Shown: positions 1 to 8,983 of the stretch, piece after piece | How the letters are laid out: the number at the start of each line of letters is the position of its first letter | How positions within the stretch are numbered: the stretch's first letter is position 1 | DNA from: Myxococcales bacterium | Lineage (GTDB): Bacteria; Myxococcota_A; Polyangia; Haliangiales; Haliangiaceae | Assembly: GCA_016794525.1 (NCBI GenBank) | Contig: JAEUJY010000090.1 | Span: 1 to 64,000 of the forward strand | DNA length: 64,000 nucleotides | Reading direction: 5' to 3' | Translations under genes and position numbers: made by a program | Notes under the pieces: generated by a model | The model's database searches: none | The model's input: only the letters and a program-made list of their open reading frames with translations | Told to the model about the DNA's origin: nothing

Positions 1-1
1 T

Positions 2-409
2 GTCGCCGCGGCCCCGGCCCCGGTGGCTGCGCCGCGCCCGGCCTCGGCCACCGGTCCGGTCGCGACGCCTGCCCCCGCGCCCGCCGCGGCAGCGCCCGCC
101 ACCGTGCGTGGCGTGGGCCCGGTGACCGCGCCCGCCGCGGCGCCGGTCGCGCAGTTCTCGACGGCGCGCGCGCCGATGGTGTCGGGCATCCCGACCAAGA
201 AGTCGGCGCTGGTCGAGCGCACGCTGGCCAAGATGGGCGAGCGCCTCGCCGAGCTGTCGGGCCTGGCCCCGGGGTCCGCCGAGCTGACCGCGCTGGTCAA
301 GCTGTCGACCGAGGTCGTCGAGCGCGTGGTGTGGGAGGTCGTGCCGGAGCTCGCCGAGGCGATCATCCGCGAGCACGTCGCCGAGCTGGCCGCGAAGCGC
401 GCGAACTAG
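2..409 (+). CDS. C-terminal part of a Pro/Ala-linker protein (5' end outside window)
   Basis: The reading frame is open to the left edge and ends in TAG at 407-409, so only the last ~135 residues are present. The visible part starts with a low-complexity Pro/Ala/Thr/Val linker of about 50 residues. A helical C-terminal module follows with a core reading VVERVVWEVVPELAEAII. From memory, a closely similar helical tail ends many myxobacterial response-regulator or zinc-ribbon signalling proteins, and the N-terminal domain that would decide the function is missing here. The frame is supported by the absence of stops and by the coherent amphipathic helix. Function is therefore only a family-style guess; it could be a motility or two-component signalling protein. 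Confidence 0.6.
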   Translation, partial: VAAAPAPVAAPRPASATGPVATPAPAPAAAAPATVRGVGPVTAPAAAPVAQFSTARAPMVSGIPTKKSALVERTLAKMGERLAELSGLAPGSAELTALVKLSTEVVERVVWEVVPELAEAIIREHVAELAAKRAN

Positions 410-592
410 CTTTGCAGGGAGGTTTACCTGGGTGGAGGCAGGTGGCTCGCGGCGCCGCGTGAACCACGGTGGCGCGTCGGGGACGTCGGAGGTCACCGGG
501 ATCGAGCCTCCCTCCAAGACGACTGATGGGGCGGGTTGCGCGGCGTGAACCGGAACAGTGATCCGGGTGATCCGGATCGCGGGCGGTGATCG
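410..592. other. Convergent intergenic stretch with short repeats
   Basis: No credible gene is seen between the TAG of the partial gene and the stop of the next minus-strand gene. The stretch carries the 9-base word GTGATCCGG twice in succession around 556-573. It also has an imperfect GGAGG...CCTCC hairpin at about 487-511 that overlaps the motif CCGGGATCGAGCCTCCC (496-512). The same 17-base motif recurs in another convergent intergenic spacer at 43093-43109. A transcription-termination role for both ends is plausible but unproven. Confidence 0.4.
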
Positions 593-1132
593 CTAGCGTG
601 GCGGGGTCGAGAGGCCGAAGGCGTCGATGCCGACGCCGATGATCAGGTGGCCGGCGTCGCCGTCGTCGAAGCGGCCGCCGTAGCCGAGCAGCTGCACCGA
701 CAGCGCGCTGCGCCGCCAGCGCTTGAGCTCGATGGCGACGCTGGCGGCGAACGCGGCGCCACCGGCGACGAACGAGTCGGTCTCGTTCTCGGCGGCGGTG
801 ACGCCGAGGCCGAACGTGATCGCGAGCCGCGGGATCGGATAGGCCCGCAGCGCGCCGAGCAGCACGCCGTCGACGTGGGCGCGGCCTCCGTACCAGGTCT
901 GGTTGCCGATCAGCTGGGCCTCGGCGCCGAACCGCCCGTCGGTGGCCGCGGCGAGCCAGCCGAGGTGGCCCGCGAGGGTGAAGCCGACGCCGGTCCCGGT
1001 GAAGCGCTCCGACGTCGCCGGCCCGGCCCCGGCCATGCCGCCGCCGGTCATGCCGCCGCGTCGTTGATCGGCGTGGGCCGCGGTGGCGGTGGCCGCCACC
1101 GCGAGCGTCGCCACGATCGCTCGCCGCATCAT
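593..1132 (-). CDS. Exported hypothetical protein, outer-membrane-barrel-like
   Basis: The protein is 179 residues. It opens with two adjacent Met codons (1130-1132 and 1127-1129) followed by a classical signal peptide rich in Ala/Val/Thr and ending near AHA, consistent with signal peptidase I cleavage. The mature part is Gly-rich with alternating hydrophobic and polar stretches that look like amphipathic beta strands, e.g. RLAITFGLGVTAAEN and ALSVQLLGYGGRF, and it ends GVGIDAFGLSTPPR. This suggests a small outer-membrane barrel or periplasmic beta protein, but I recognise no named family. The frame runs upstream to 1384, but those residues lack a signal and overlap the divergent permease gene, so the 1132 start is preferred. 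Confidence 0.55.
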   Translation of the reverse strand: MMRRAIVATLAVAATATAAHADQRRGGMTGGGMAGAGPATSERFTGTGVGFTLAGHLGWLAAATDGRFGAEAQLIGNQTWYGGRAHVDGVLLGALRAYPIPRLAITFGLGVTAAENETDSFVAGGAAFAASVAIELKRWRRSALSVQLLGYGGRFDDGDAGHLIIGVGIDAFGLSTPPR

Positions 1133-1208
1133 GGGCGTAGTGTAGCGCGCCGCGGGAATCACCGTGCGTGGCCACGCCGCGGCCGCGCCGCGTGGGATGC
1201 TGCGCGCG

Positions 1209-2753
1209 ATGGCTGACCGACCTGACGCCGCGCCCGCCGCGCGGTGGATCGCGCCGGGCGATCTGGGCGCGTTCTTCGCGCTGGCGCTCGACAACCTGAC
1301 CAACCTGGTGCTGCTGGCGTCGATCCTGGTCGGCGGCTTCGGCTTCCCGGCCGACGTGTTCGCGACGCGGATGGTGCCCGGCACCGCGCTCGGCGTGATG
1401 GTCGGCGACCTGGCCTACACCTGGATGGCGATGCGGCTGCGCCACGCCACCGGCCGCACCGACATCACCGCGATGCCGCTGGGCCTCGACACGCCGTCGA
1501 CGGTCGGCATGGCGGTCGCGGTGCTCGGCCCGACCTGGCTCGCCACCCACGACGCGATGCTGACGTGGCACGTCGGCATGGCGGTGATGGTGCTGATGGC
1601 GGTGGTCAAGACCGCCGCGGCGTTCGCCGGCGACTGGATCCGCCGGATCGCGCCGCAGGCCGGCCTGCTCGGCTCGATCGGCGGCGTCGGCGTGGCGCTG
1701 CTCGGCGTGCTGCCCTTGCTCCACCTGTTCGAGGCGCCGATCGCCGGGCTGGCCGCGCTCGGCGTCGTGCTGTACGCGCTGATCGCCGGGCTCGGGCTGC
1801 CGCGGCGCATCCCCGGCGCGCTGGCCGCGGTCGTCCTCGGCACCGCGCTCTACTACGCGCTCGGCGCCGCCGGCGAGCAGCCCGGCTTCCACTGGCCGAC
1901 CTGGCACCTCGCGGCCGCGGCGCCGGTGCCGACGCTGGGCTTCCTCGACGGGCTCGATCGCGCGATCGACTTCCTGCCGCTGGCGCTGCCGTTCGCGCTG
2001 TTGACGGTGGTCGGTGGCATCAACGTCACCGAGAGCGCCCGCGCCGCCGGCGACGACTACCGCACCCGCGACGTGCTGCTGGTCGAGGCCGGCGCGACGC
2101 TGGTGGCCGGGCTGACCGGCGGCGTCGCGCAGTCGACGCCGTACATCGGCCACCCGGCGTACAAGCGGATGGGCGCGCGCGCCGGCTACACGCTCCTGGC
2201 CGGTCTGTTCGTCGGCATCGGCGGCGTGCTCGGCATCGTGCAGTTCCTGACCGAGGCCATCCCCGCGGCGGCGATCGCGCCGCTGCTCCTGTTCGTCGGC
2301 GTCGAGATCGTCAGCCAGGCGTTCGACGTGCCGCCGCGCAGCCACGCCCCGGCGGTGGTGCTGGCGATGCTGCCGTCGATCGCCGAGCTCGGCCGCATCC
2401 TGGTGACGATGGTGACCGGCGGCGCGGTCCCGCCGGGCGGCGCCGCGACCGCCCACACGCTCGACGTGATCGCCCACGGCTTCATCGTCACCGGCCTGGT
2501 GTGGGGCGCGATCGCCGCCGAGCTGATCGATCGGCGCCCCGGCCGCGCCGCGCTGTGGTGCGCGGTCGCCGCCGCGCTGGCCGCGACCGGCCTCATCCAC
2601 TCGACCCTGCCCAGCGGCGCGCTGTACTGGCCGTGGCACGCCGGCGCCCGCGAGAGCCTGACGATCGCCGGCGCGTACCTGGCGCTGGGTGCGGTGTGCG
2701 TCGCCGCCGCCGGCGGCCGCGCGACGGTGCCGGCCTCGGCGCCCGAGGCGTAA
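1209..2753 (+). CDS. NCS2-type (xanthine/uracil permease-like) membrane transporter
   Basis: This 514-residue polytopic membrane protein has at least ten hydrophobic segments. The N-terminal region FFALALDNLTNLVLLASI and the conserved stretch DITAMPLGLDTPSTVGM resemble the NCS2-like transporters usually annotated as xanthine/uracil or AzgA-like permeases. Later, GGVAQSTPYIGHPAYKRMG matches the family's substrate-region signature. ATG at 1209 is chosen over an in-frame upstream start at 1164 because membrane homology begins just after it. The substrate cannot be read from the sequence; nucleobases are only the family default. It is convergent with, and 5 bases from, the methionine-salvage operon, which need not imply a functional link. 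Confidence 0.75.
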   Translation: MADRPDAAPAARWIAPGDLGAFFALALDNLTNLVLLASILVGGFGFPADVFATRMVPGTALGVMVGDLAYTWMAMRLRHATGRTDITAMPLGLDTPSTVGMAVAVLGPTWLATHDAMLTWHVGMAVMVLMAVVKTAAAFAGDWIRRIAPQAGLLGSIGGVGVALLGVLPLLHLFEAPIAGLAALGVVLYALIAGLGLPRRIPGALAAVVLGTALYYALGAAGEQPGFHWPTWHLAAAAPVPTLGFLDGLDRAIDFLPLALPFALLTVVGGINVTESARAAGDDYRTRDVLLVEAGATLVAGLTGGVAQSTPYIGHPAYKRMGARAGYTLLAGLFVGIGGVLGIVQFLTEAIPAAAIAPLLLFVGVEIVSQAFDVPPRSHAPAVVLAMLPSIAELGRILVTMVTGGAVPPGGAATAHTLDVIAHGFIVTGLVWGAIAAELIDRRPGRAALWCAVAAALAATGLIHSTLPSGALYWPWHAGARESLTIAGAYLALGAVCVAAAGGRATVPASAPEA

Positions 2754-2758
2754 CGCGG

Positions 2759-3469
2759 CTACGCGGGGCGCAGCGCCAGGTCGGCGAGCGACGCGATCGT
2801 CGGGTAGCCGTGGCCGGGCGCGACCGGCGCGTTGCCCGGGCGCACCGCGAGCACCGCCATCATCCCCGCGGCCGCGGCGGCGTCGAGCTCGGCCAGCACG
2901 TCGGACACGAACGCGATCCGCGCCGGCGGCAGGCCCAGCGCCGCGGCGATCGCCGCGTAGCTCGCGGCCTCGCGCTTGGGGCCGGTGGTGGTGTCGAAGT
3001 ACGCGGCCAGGTGCGCGGACAGATCGCCGCGATCCGAGTGCGCGTAGATCAGCCGCTGCGCCGCGATCGATCCCGACGAGTAGCTGGCGATCGTCACGCC
3101 GGCGGCGCGCCACGCGGCGAACGCCGGCCCGACGTCGGCGTACAGCTCGCCGCGCAGCTGCGCGGCGAGGTAGCCGTCGTGCCACATCAGGCCCTGCAGC
3201 GCCTTGAGCCCGGTCGACTTGCGATCGCGATCCATCAGCGCCCGCGCGTAGGCGACGAGATCCGGCGCCTCGACCTCGCGATCGGCCGCGCGCTCGGCGG
3301 CCAGCGCCGCCAGCGCCGCCGCGACCTCGGGCTCGCCGCCGCGCGCCGCGACGAACGCGTCGAGCCGCGCCGCCGCGTACGGGAACAGCACGTCGTGGAC
3401 GAACGCGATCGGCGCGGTCGTGCCCTCGACGTCGAGCACCACCGCGGCGACGGCCAGCGCGACGGTCAT
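2759..3469 (-). CDS. mtnC: Enolase-phosphatase E1 (methionine salvage)
   Basis: MtnC is a HAD-superfamily enzyme that enolises 2,3-diketo-5-methylthiopentyl-1-phosphate and then dephosphorylates it to the acireductone. The 236-residue product has the N-terminal nucleophile motif DVEGT (residues 13-17), the variant typical of MtnC in place of DxDGT. Other family signatures are GLMWHDGY, the Ser-rich SYSSGS loop, a Lys in TGPKREAASY and the acidic loop FVSDVLAELDAA. Length fits the family. Its ATG overlaps the mtnD TGA by four bases (ATGA), implying translational coupling as the last gene of mtnB-mtnD-mtnC. The fused enolase/phosphatase means no separate mtnW and mtnX are needed. Confidence 0.95.
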   Translation of the reverse strand: MTVALAVAAVVLDVEGTTAPIAFVHDVLFPYAAARLDAFVAARGGEPEVAAALAALAAERAADREVEAPDLVAYARALMDRDRKSTGLKALQGLMWHDGYLAAQLRGELYADVGPAFAAWRAAGVTIASYSSGSIAAQRLIYAHSDRGDLSAHLAAYFDTTTGPKREAASYAAIAAALGLPPARIAFVSDVLAELDAAAAAGMMAVLAVRPGNAPVAPGHGYPTIASLADLALRPA

Positions 3470-4023
3470 GGCATCGACGCCACGTCGGCGAGGCCCAGGC
3501 ACAGCGGCTGGAAGCGCGCGTCGACGCCGCTGTCGGTGTAGTGCGGGGTCCAGCCGGCCGGATCCTGGAACAGCCGGATGGCGCGGATGCGGCGCTCGCC
3601 GCACAAGTCGAACCAGTGGTGGGTGCCGCGCGGCACCCGCAGCAGATCGCCGGCCACCACCTCGACCGCGACCACCGGCCCGCCCGCCGGGTGCAGGTGG
3701 AACAGCCCGCGGCCGGCGACGATGAACCGCACCTCGTCCTCGTCGTGCCAGTGCTCGCGGCAGAACCGCGCCAGCATCGCGTCGAGGTTGGCGGTGGTCG
3801 GGTGCAGATCGATCACGTCGGCGGTGACGTACCCGCCCTGGGCCTTGAGCCGATCGATCGACGGCGCGTACGCGGCCAGCACCTCGGCGGCGGCCGCGTC
3901 GTCGGCCAGCGGCCGATCGGCGGCCCACTGCTCGTACTGGACGCCGATCGCGGCGAGCGCGGCGGCGATGGCGGCGGGGTCGGTGAGCTCGCGCGCGTCG
4001 TCGCGGTAGGTCAGGCGGGCCAT
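3466..4023 (-). CDS. mtnD: Acireductone dioxygenase
   Basis: This cupin enzyme converts acireductone plus O2 to formate and the 2-oxo acid precursor of methionine when Fe2+-loaded (the Ni2+ form gives an off-pathway product). The 185-residue protein shows the metal site H91-x-H93-x3-E97 in HWHDEDEVRF and the fourth ligand His in GTHHWFDL (about residue 136). Size is normal for the family. It overlaps mtnB by 13 bases upstream and mtnC by 4 bases downstream, so the three genes form one transcript on the minus strand. Start ATG at 4023. Confidence 0.95.
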   Translation of the reverse strand: MARLTYRDDARELTDPAAIAAALAAIGVQYEQWAADRPLADDAAAAEVLAAYAPSIDRLKAQGGYVTADVIDLHPTTANLDAMLARFCREHWHDEDEVRFIVAGRGLFHLHPAGGPVVAVEVVAGDLLRVPRGTHHWFDLCGERRIRAIRLFQDPAGWTPHYTDSGVDARFQPLCLGLADVASMP

Positions 4024-4646
4024 GGGATGCCTCCGGAGGTGGCGCGCTCGACCACCTCGAACAAGAACTCGAACACCTCGACGTGGCGCTCGGCCTCGAC
4101 CAGGTCGCGGCCCCAGGTGTAGAGGCCGTGGCCGGCCACCAGCACGCCGTGGCTGTGGCGGTGCTCGTCGACCGCGCGCCCCAGGTGCGCGGCCAGCGCC
4201 GGCAGGTCCTGCGAGTTGGCCAGCACCGGCACCACCTCGCGGTGGTGGTGGGTGGTGACGCCGGCCAGGCCCTTGAGCATCTCGAGCCCGGTGATCGTCA
4301 GCGCGCCGTCGTCGGCGGCGCGCAGCGACGCCAGCGTGTTCCACACCGAGTGGACGTGCAGCACCGCGCCGGCGCCGCGCGCCACCAGCGCCAGGTGCAG
4401 CGCGGTCTCGGCCGACGGCTTGCCGCGCCCGCCGCGCTGCCGGCCGGTGGCGTCGACCCGCACCAGATCGTCGACGGTGAGCCGGCCCTTGTCGACGCCG
4501 CTGGCGGTGACGACCAGGTCGCCGCCGGGCGCCACCGCGCTCATGTTGCCGCCGGTGCCCGGCGCCAGGCCGCGGGCGTGCAGGCGGCGCACGACGGCCA
4601 CCAGCGCGTCGGCGGGGTCGACCAGGGCGGCGCCGGGGTCGCTCAT
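4011..4646 (-). CDS. mtnB: Methylthioribulose-1-phosphate dehydratase
   Basis: This class II aldolase-fold zinc enzyme dehydrates 5-methylthioribulose-1-phosphate, the step before MtnC. The 211-residue product has the phosphate-binding loop APGTGGNMS (residues 29-36), the catalytic Glu in KPSAET (about E80), the zinc pair H97 and H99 in LHVHS, and a third His in VAGHGLYTWG. ATG at 4646 is preferred to an in-frame GTG at 4664; no strong ribosome site is visible for either. It is first of the operon mtnB-mtnD-mtnC and divergent from valS, with 107 bases between them as the presumed shared promoter region. mtnA, mtnK and mtnP are not in the window. Confidence 0.93.
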   Translation of the reverse strand: MSDPGAALVDPADALVAVVRRLHARGLAPGTGGNMSAVAPGGDLVVTASGVDKGRLTVDDLVRVDATGRQRGGRGKPSAETALHLALVARGAGAVLHVHSVWNTLASLRAADDGALTITGLEMLKGLAGVTTHHHREVVPVLANSQDLPALAAHLGRAVDEHRHSHGVLVAGHGLYTWGRDLVEAERHVEVFEFLFEVVERATSGGIPWPA

Positions 4647-4753
4647 CGCTGCCGGGAGTATCACAGCCGCCGCGGGCTCGCCGCCTGAAGCCCGCTCGGT
4701 CGGGCGCCTCCGACGACGATCGCCGCGCCGCGTCGTGGTAGCGTGCCCGCGCC

Positions 4754-7555
4754 ATGACGACCGCGGCCCTCTCGAAGCAGTACGACCCCTCCGACGTGGA
4801 GCCCCGCCACCTGCGGGCCTGGCTCGACGCCGGCTACTTCCACGCCGACGCGGCCAGCCCCAAGGTCCCGTACGCGATCACGCTGCCGCCGCCCAACGTC
4901 ACCGGCTCGCTGCACATGGGCCACGCGCTCGGCTCGACGCTGCAGGACATCCTGATCCGCTGGCGGCGGATGGGCTCGTGGAACGCGATGTGGATGCCGG
5001 GCACCGACCACGCGTCGATCGCCGTCCACGTGCTCCTCGAGAAGGACCTCAAGAACCGCGAGCAGAAGTCGCGCCACGACCTCGGCCGCGACAAGTTCCT
5101 CGAGCGCGCCTGGGTGTGGAAGGAGCGCTCGGGCAACCGCATCGTCGAGCAAGAGAAGGTGATGGGCTTCTCGCTCGACTGGGAGCGCGACCGCTTCACG
5201 ATGGACGAGGTCTCCAACAAGGCCGTCCGCGAGGCGTTCGTGCGCCTCTACGACGAGGGCCTGATCTACCGCGCCAAGCGGATGATCAACTGGGACCCGG
5301 CCAGCCAGACCGTCGTCAGCGACCTCGAGGTCGATCGCGCCGAGGAGAAGGGCCACCTGTGGGAGCTGCGCTACCCGGTGGTCGGCTCCGACGCGGTGAT
5401 CGTCGTCGCCACGACCCGCCCCGAGACGATGCTCGGCGACACCGGCGTCGCGGTCCACCCCGACGACGAGCGCTACCGCCACCTGGTCGGCCAGGAGGTC
5501 GAGCTGCCGCTGACCGGCCGCCGCATCCCGATCGTCGCCGACACCTTCGTCGATCCGGCGTTCGGCTCGGGCGCGGTCAAGGTCACGCCGGCCCACGACT
5601 TCAACGACTACGAGTGCAGCCAGCGCTGCGGCCTGCCGGCGATCCAGGTGATCGACGCCAACGGCAAGATGTGCCCGCCGGCGCCCGACGCCTACGTCGG
5701 CCTGACCGTCGAGCAGTGCCGCAAGCAGATCGTCGCCGACCTCGAGGCCGCCGGCTTCCTCGGCCTGGTCAAGGACCACGCCGTGCCGCGCGGGCGCTCG
5801 CAGCGCTCGGGCGCGGTGGTGGAGCCGATGCTGATGGAGCAGTGGTTCGTCAAGACCGAGCCGCTGGCGGCGCCGGCGATCGCCGCGGTCGAGTCGGGCA
5901 AGACCAAGTTCGTGCCCGAGCTGTGGACCAAGACCTACATGCACTGGATGACCAACATCAAGGACTGGTGCATCTCGCGCCAGCTGTGGTGGGGCCATCG
6001 CATCCCGGCCTGGTACTGCGGCGCCTGCGCCCACATCACCGTCAGCCGCACCGACGCCACCACCTGCGGCGGCTGCGGCGGCACCGACGTGCGCCAGGAC
6101 GACGACATCCTCGACACCTGGTTCTCGTCGGGGCTGTGGCCGTTCTCGACGCTGGGCTGGCCCGACAAGAGCCGCGACCTGACGACCTTCTACCCGAACT
6201 CGGTGCTGGTCACCGGCCCCGACATCATCTTCTTCTGGGTCGCCCGGATGGTGATGATGGGCCTGCACTTCATGGGCAAGGTGCCGTTCCGCACGGTCTA
6301 CTTGACGTCGATCGTCACCGACGAGAACGGCGACAAGATGTCCAAGACCAAGGGCAACGTGATCGACCCGCTCGACGTGGTCCACGGCGCCACGCTCGAG
6401 CAGCTGATCGAGCGCACCGAGAACGACGTCCCCGACCTCAAGAACCGCGAGGCCGCGCAGAAGAACATCCGCAAGAACTTCACCAAGGGCGTGCCGCCGA
6501 TGGGCGCCGACGCGCTGCGGTTCACGCTGGCCGCGCTCAACACCTCGGGCCGCTACATCCGGCTGTCGGTCGATCGCGTCGAGGGCTACCGCAACTTCAT
6601 CAACAAGCTGTGGAACGCGTCGCGGTTCGCGCTGATGAACCTCGACGGCCACGACGCCGACGGCTTCGAGAGCCAGCTGGCCGGCAAGCAGCAGGTCAGC
6701 CTGACCTTGGCCGATCGCTGGATCCTGTCGCGGCTGCAGCGGGTCGCGACCGAGGTCGAGGCCGCGCTCGAGAGCTTCCGCTTCAGCGACGCCGCCAACG
6801 CGCTGTACCAGTTCGTCTGGCACGAGCTGTGCGACTGGTACATCGAGCTGGCCAAGGCCCACCTGCACCTGCCCCACGACGGCAGCCCGCCGTCGCCGCA
6901 GCGCAAGGTCGCGCAGGGCGTGCTGGCGCTGGTGCTCGAGCGCACGCTGCGCATGCTCCACCCGATCATCCCGTTCGTCACCGAGGAGATCTGGCAGAAG
7001 CTGCCCAAGCCGGCGCACCTGCCGGCGTCGCTGATGATCACCGTCTACCCGCGCTGCGAGGACCAGCTGCTCGACGCCGAGGCCGAGCGCGAGATGGCGC
7101 TGGTGCAGGAGCTCGCGGTCGGCGTGCGCATGCTGCGCTCGACCTACAACGTGCCGCCGTCGTGGAGCGTCCCGGTCGAGGTGCGGATCGCCGACGACGC
7201 CACCCGCGCGATCGTCGATCGCTACCGCGCGCTGATCGAGAACTCGGCGCGCGTGACGATGAACCTGCAGGCCAGCGGCGGCCCGGTGCCGGGCAGCGCC
7301 AAGGAGCTGGTGCGCGACATCGCCGAGATCGTCATGCCGCTGGCCGGGTTGATCGACGTCGCCGCCGAGAAGGCGCGCATCGCCAAGGACATCGGCAAGG
7401 CCGACAAGGAGATCGCGGCGCTCGAGAAGAAGCTGGCCAACCCGCAGTTCCTCGAGCGCGCGCCCGAGGAGGTCGTGACCGAGCAGCGCGGCCGGCTCGC
7501 CGAGGAGCAGCACCGCAAGCACCGGCTCGAGGACGCGCTCGCGCAGCTGGGGTGA
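4754..7555 (+). CDS. valS: Valyl-tRNA synthetase
   Basis: This 933-residue class I aminoacyl-tRNA synthetase charges tRNA-Val in the cytoplasm. The HIGH motif appears as HMGH (residues 54-57) after PPPNVTGSL. The KMSKS motif appears as KMSKTKGN starting at residue 528. The editing domain (ATTRPETMLGDTGVAVHP) lies between them. A CxxC...CxxC zinc-ribbon-like insert (CGAC...CGGC) precedes the DDILDTWFSSGLWPFS motif. The C-terminal ~60 residues form a charged coiled coil typical of ValRS. The usual GTDHAGIATQ reads GTDHASIAVH here, a modest variation. Stand-alone housekeeping gene. Confidence 0.97.
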   Translation: MTTAALSKQYDPSDVEPRHLRAWLDAGYFHADAASPKVPYAITLPPPNVTGSLHMGHALGSTLQDILIRWRRMGSWNAMWMPGTDHASIAVHVLLEKDLKNREQKSRHDLGRDKFLERAWVWKERSGNRIVEQEKVMGFSLDWERDRFTMDEVSNKAVREAFVRLYDEGLIYRAKRMINWDPASQTVVSDLEVDRAEEKGHLWELRYPVVGSDAVIVVATTRPETMLGDTGVAVHPDDERYRHLVGQEVELPLTGRRIPIVADTFVDPAFGSGAVKVTPAHDFNDYECSQRCGLPAIQVIDANGKMCPPAPDAYVGLTVEQCRKQIVADLEAAGFLGLVKDHAVPRGRSQRSGAVVEPMLMEQWFVKTEPLAAPAIAAVESGKTKFVPELWTKTYMHWMTNIKDWCISRQLWWGHRIPAWYCGACAHITVSRTDATTCGGCGGTDVRQDDDILDTWFSSGLWPFSTLGWPDKSRDLTTFYPNSVLVTGPDIIFFWVARMVMMGLHFMGKVPFRTVYLTSIVTDENGDKMSKTKGNVIDPLDVVHGATLEQLIERTENDVPDLKNREAAQKNIRKNFTKGVPPMGADALRFTLAALNTSGRYIRLSVDRVEGYRNFINKLWNASRFALMNLDGHDADGFESQLAGKQQVSLTLADRWILSRLQRVATEVEAALESFRFSDAANALYQFVWHELCDWYIELAKAHLHLPHDGSPPSPQRKVAQGVLALVLERTLRMLHPIIPFVTEEIWQKLPKPAHLPASLMITVYPRCEDQLLDAEAEREMALVQELAVGVRMLRSTYNVPPSWSVPVEVRIADDATRAIVDRYRALIENSARVTMNLQASGGPVPGSAKELVRDIAEIVMPLAGLIDVAAEKARIAKDIGKADKEIAALEKKLANPQFLERAPEEVVTEQRGRLAEEQHRKHRLEDALAQLG

Positions 7556-7570
7556 GCGGCGCCGCTGGCG

Positions 7571-8173
7571 CTACTCGATCTGCTGGCAGCCCACGGCGGG
7601 CAGCCGCAGCTCGATCGCGACGTCGAAGGCGAGCGGCAGGCAGTCGGCCTCGCCGGAGTACTGGCTCACGGCGATCACGTAGGCGCGCGCGGCGGCGTCG
7701 GGGTTGGGCAGGCACACCGCGGCCCGGCCCCGGGTGAGGTCGCCGCCGCGCGCCGACGCGGTGGCGGCGATGGCGGCGCACTCGTCGAACGCCCGCACCA
7801 GCCCCGGCGTCGCGGGGTCAGCCGGCACCGCCTCGACCCGGGCGATCATCCCCGGCGGCACGACGATCCGGTAGTAGCGGCTGGGCCCACCCATGCCGCT
7901 GCCCGACGCGGCGCAGTCGCCGAACCCGCCGGTCGCCGAGTCCTGGCCGACCCGCGGCGCCCCCGGCGTGAGCTCGACCGCGGCCTCGCACAGCGCCCGC
8001 ACCGGCGTCGGCGCCGCCGCGCACGCGGGGACGTCGACGACGCACGCCGCGGCGGCGTCGACCGCGGCGTCCACCGCCGGCGGCGCGTCGAGCGCGGGCG
8101 CGGCCTCGTCGCCGCAGCCGGCGATCGCGATCACGGCCGCGAGCGCGGCCCGACGAACGTCTCCCGTGCGCAT
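7571..8173 (-). CDS. Hypothetical lipoprotein with Asp/Ala tether
   Basis: The 200-residue product has an Arg-containing n-region, a hydrophobic core and a lipobox ending IAGC (Cys20), followed by a flexible Ala/Asp/Pro segment (PAVDAAVDAAA) of the kind common in myxobacterial surface lipoproteins. The mature domain holds five or six cysteines (DVPAC, RALCEAA, GDCAAS, DECAAI, VCLPN, GEADCLP, VGCQQ), probably disulphide-paired outside the cytoplasm. No known domain is recognised. ATG at 8173 is used because it directly precedes the signal peptide; an upstream in-frame start at 8251 would bury it. Confidence 0.6.
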   Translation of the reverse strand: MRTGDVRRAALAAVIAIAGCGDEAAPALDAPPAVDAAVDAAAACVVDVPACAAAPTPVRALCEAAVELTPGAPRVGQDSATGGFGDCAASGSGMGGPSRYYRIVVPPGMIARVEAVPADPATPGLVRAFDECAAIAATASARGGDLTRGRAAVCLPNPDAAARAYVIAVSQYSGEADCLPLAFDVAIELRLPAVGCQQIE

Positions 8174-8261
8174 GGCGGCCAGTATGCCCGCGGCGCGGCA
8201 CGGTCGCGCGCGCGCGGCCGCCCCGACCGCCGCGCGGCGTGCGCGGATCACAGCGGGCGCG

Positions 8262-8885
8262 TCAATCGACGCACACCGCCGGCACGTCGAGCGTGCCGAC
8301 CCAGGCCGGCGCCGCGGCCGCGTCGGCGCCCACCACCCGCGCGCCCAGGCTCCCGACGGCGGGATCGACGACGTACGCCTCCAGCTCGTCGGACGCCGGC
8401 GCGGCGCCGGTCACGCGCGCGCGCAGCCGGCGCGACGTCCCGTCGGTCGCCATCGGCCAGCCACCGCCGAACGCGCCGATCCGCACCAGCCGCCGGCCGT
8501 CGACCGGCACGAACAGGTTGGTCGCCACCAGGTGGCGGACCCGGGCCGGCAGGGCCTCGCGGAAGCTGCCGCCGGGCCCGTTGCCGCCCCACGCCAGCGC
8601 CGCGGGCACCGGCGCGCCGGCCGCGTCGTCGAGCGCGAACGTCACGTAGCCGAGGTCGAGCATGCCGGTCCAGTGGATCGTGCGCGGCCCCGCCACCGGC
8701 TCGATCTCGAGGGCCACCTGCAGCGCCGCGCGATCGGCGCGCGCGCCCGAGGTGATCAGCCGCGCGCGCAGTCCGTCGACCGGCGCCGACCACGCGCCGA
8801 CGGTGTCGCCGCAGCGGCCCGGGCGGTGGGCGCCGCAGGCGGTGAGCGCGAGCGCGACGACGAGCGCGAGCGGCGATGGACGCAT
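8262..8885 (-). CDS. Hypothetical lipoprotein
   Basis: This 207-residue protein has a short lipoprotein signal (lipobox LTAC, Cys17). The mature part looks all-beta, with many Val/Leu/Arg alternations (ALQVALEIEP, GYVTFALDD) and Gly-rich turns (GGNGPGGSF), plus a second Cys near the start (RCGDT) and one at the end (AVCVD) that may pair. I recognise no family. It is divergent from the isochorismatase-like gene and not obviously in an operon. Confidence 0.6.
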   Translation of the reverse strand: MRPSPLALVVALALTACGAHRPGRCGDTVGAWSAPVDGLRARLITSGARADRAALQVALEIEPVAGPRTIHWTGMLDLGYVTFALDDAAGAPVPAALAWGGNGPGGSFREALPARVRHLVATNLFVPVDGRRLVRIGAFGGGWPMATDGTSRRLRARVTGAAPASDELEAYVVDPAVGSLGARVVGADAAAAPAWVGTLDVPAVCVD

Positions 8886-8983
8886 GGCGAGCGTTGGACC
8901 CCGCGGCGTCCCGTCGCTTGGGTCCGCGCAGCCGCCGCCGACAGTGGCACCGCCGCCGCGACTGTGGTGAGGTAGCCCCGCCG

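Noticed and set aside
363-3185. Very long open frame on the minus strand (940 codons)
   Set aside because: Arg/Ala/Gly-rich shadow of the permease and mtnC genes in a GC-rich genome; no start context or domain.
4661-7522. 953-codon minus-strand open frame opposite valS
   Set aside because: Composition dominated by Val/Leu/Arg/Asp as expected for the antisense of a coding strand; valS is unmistakable.
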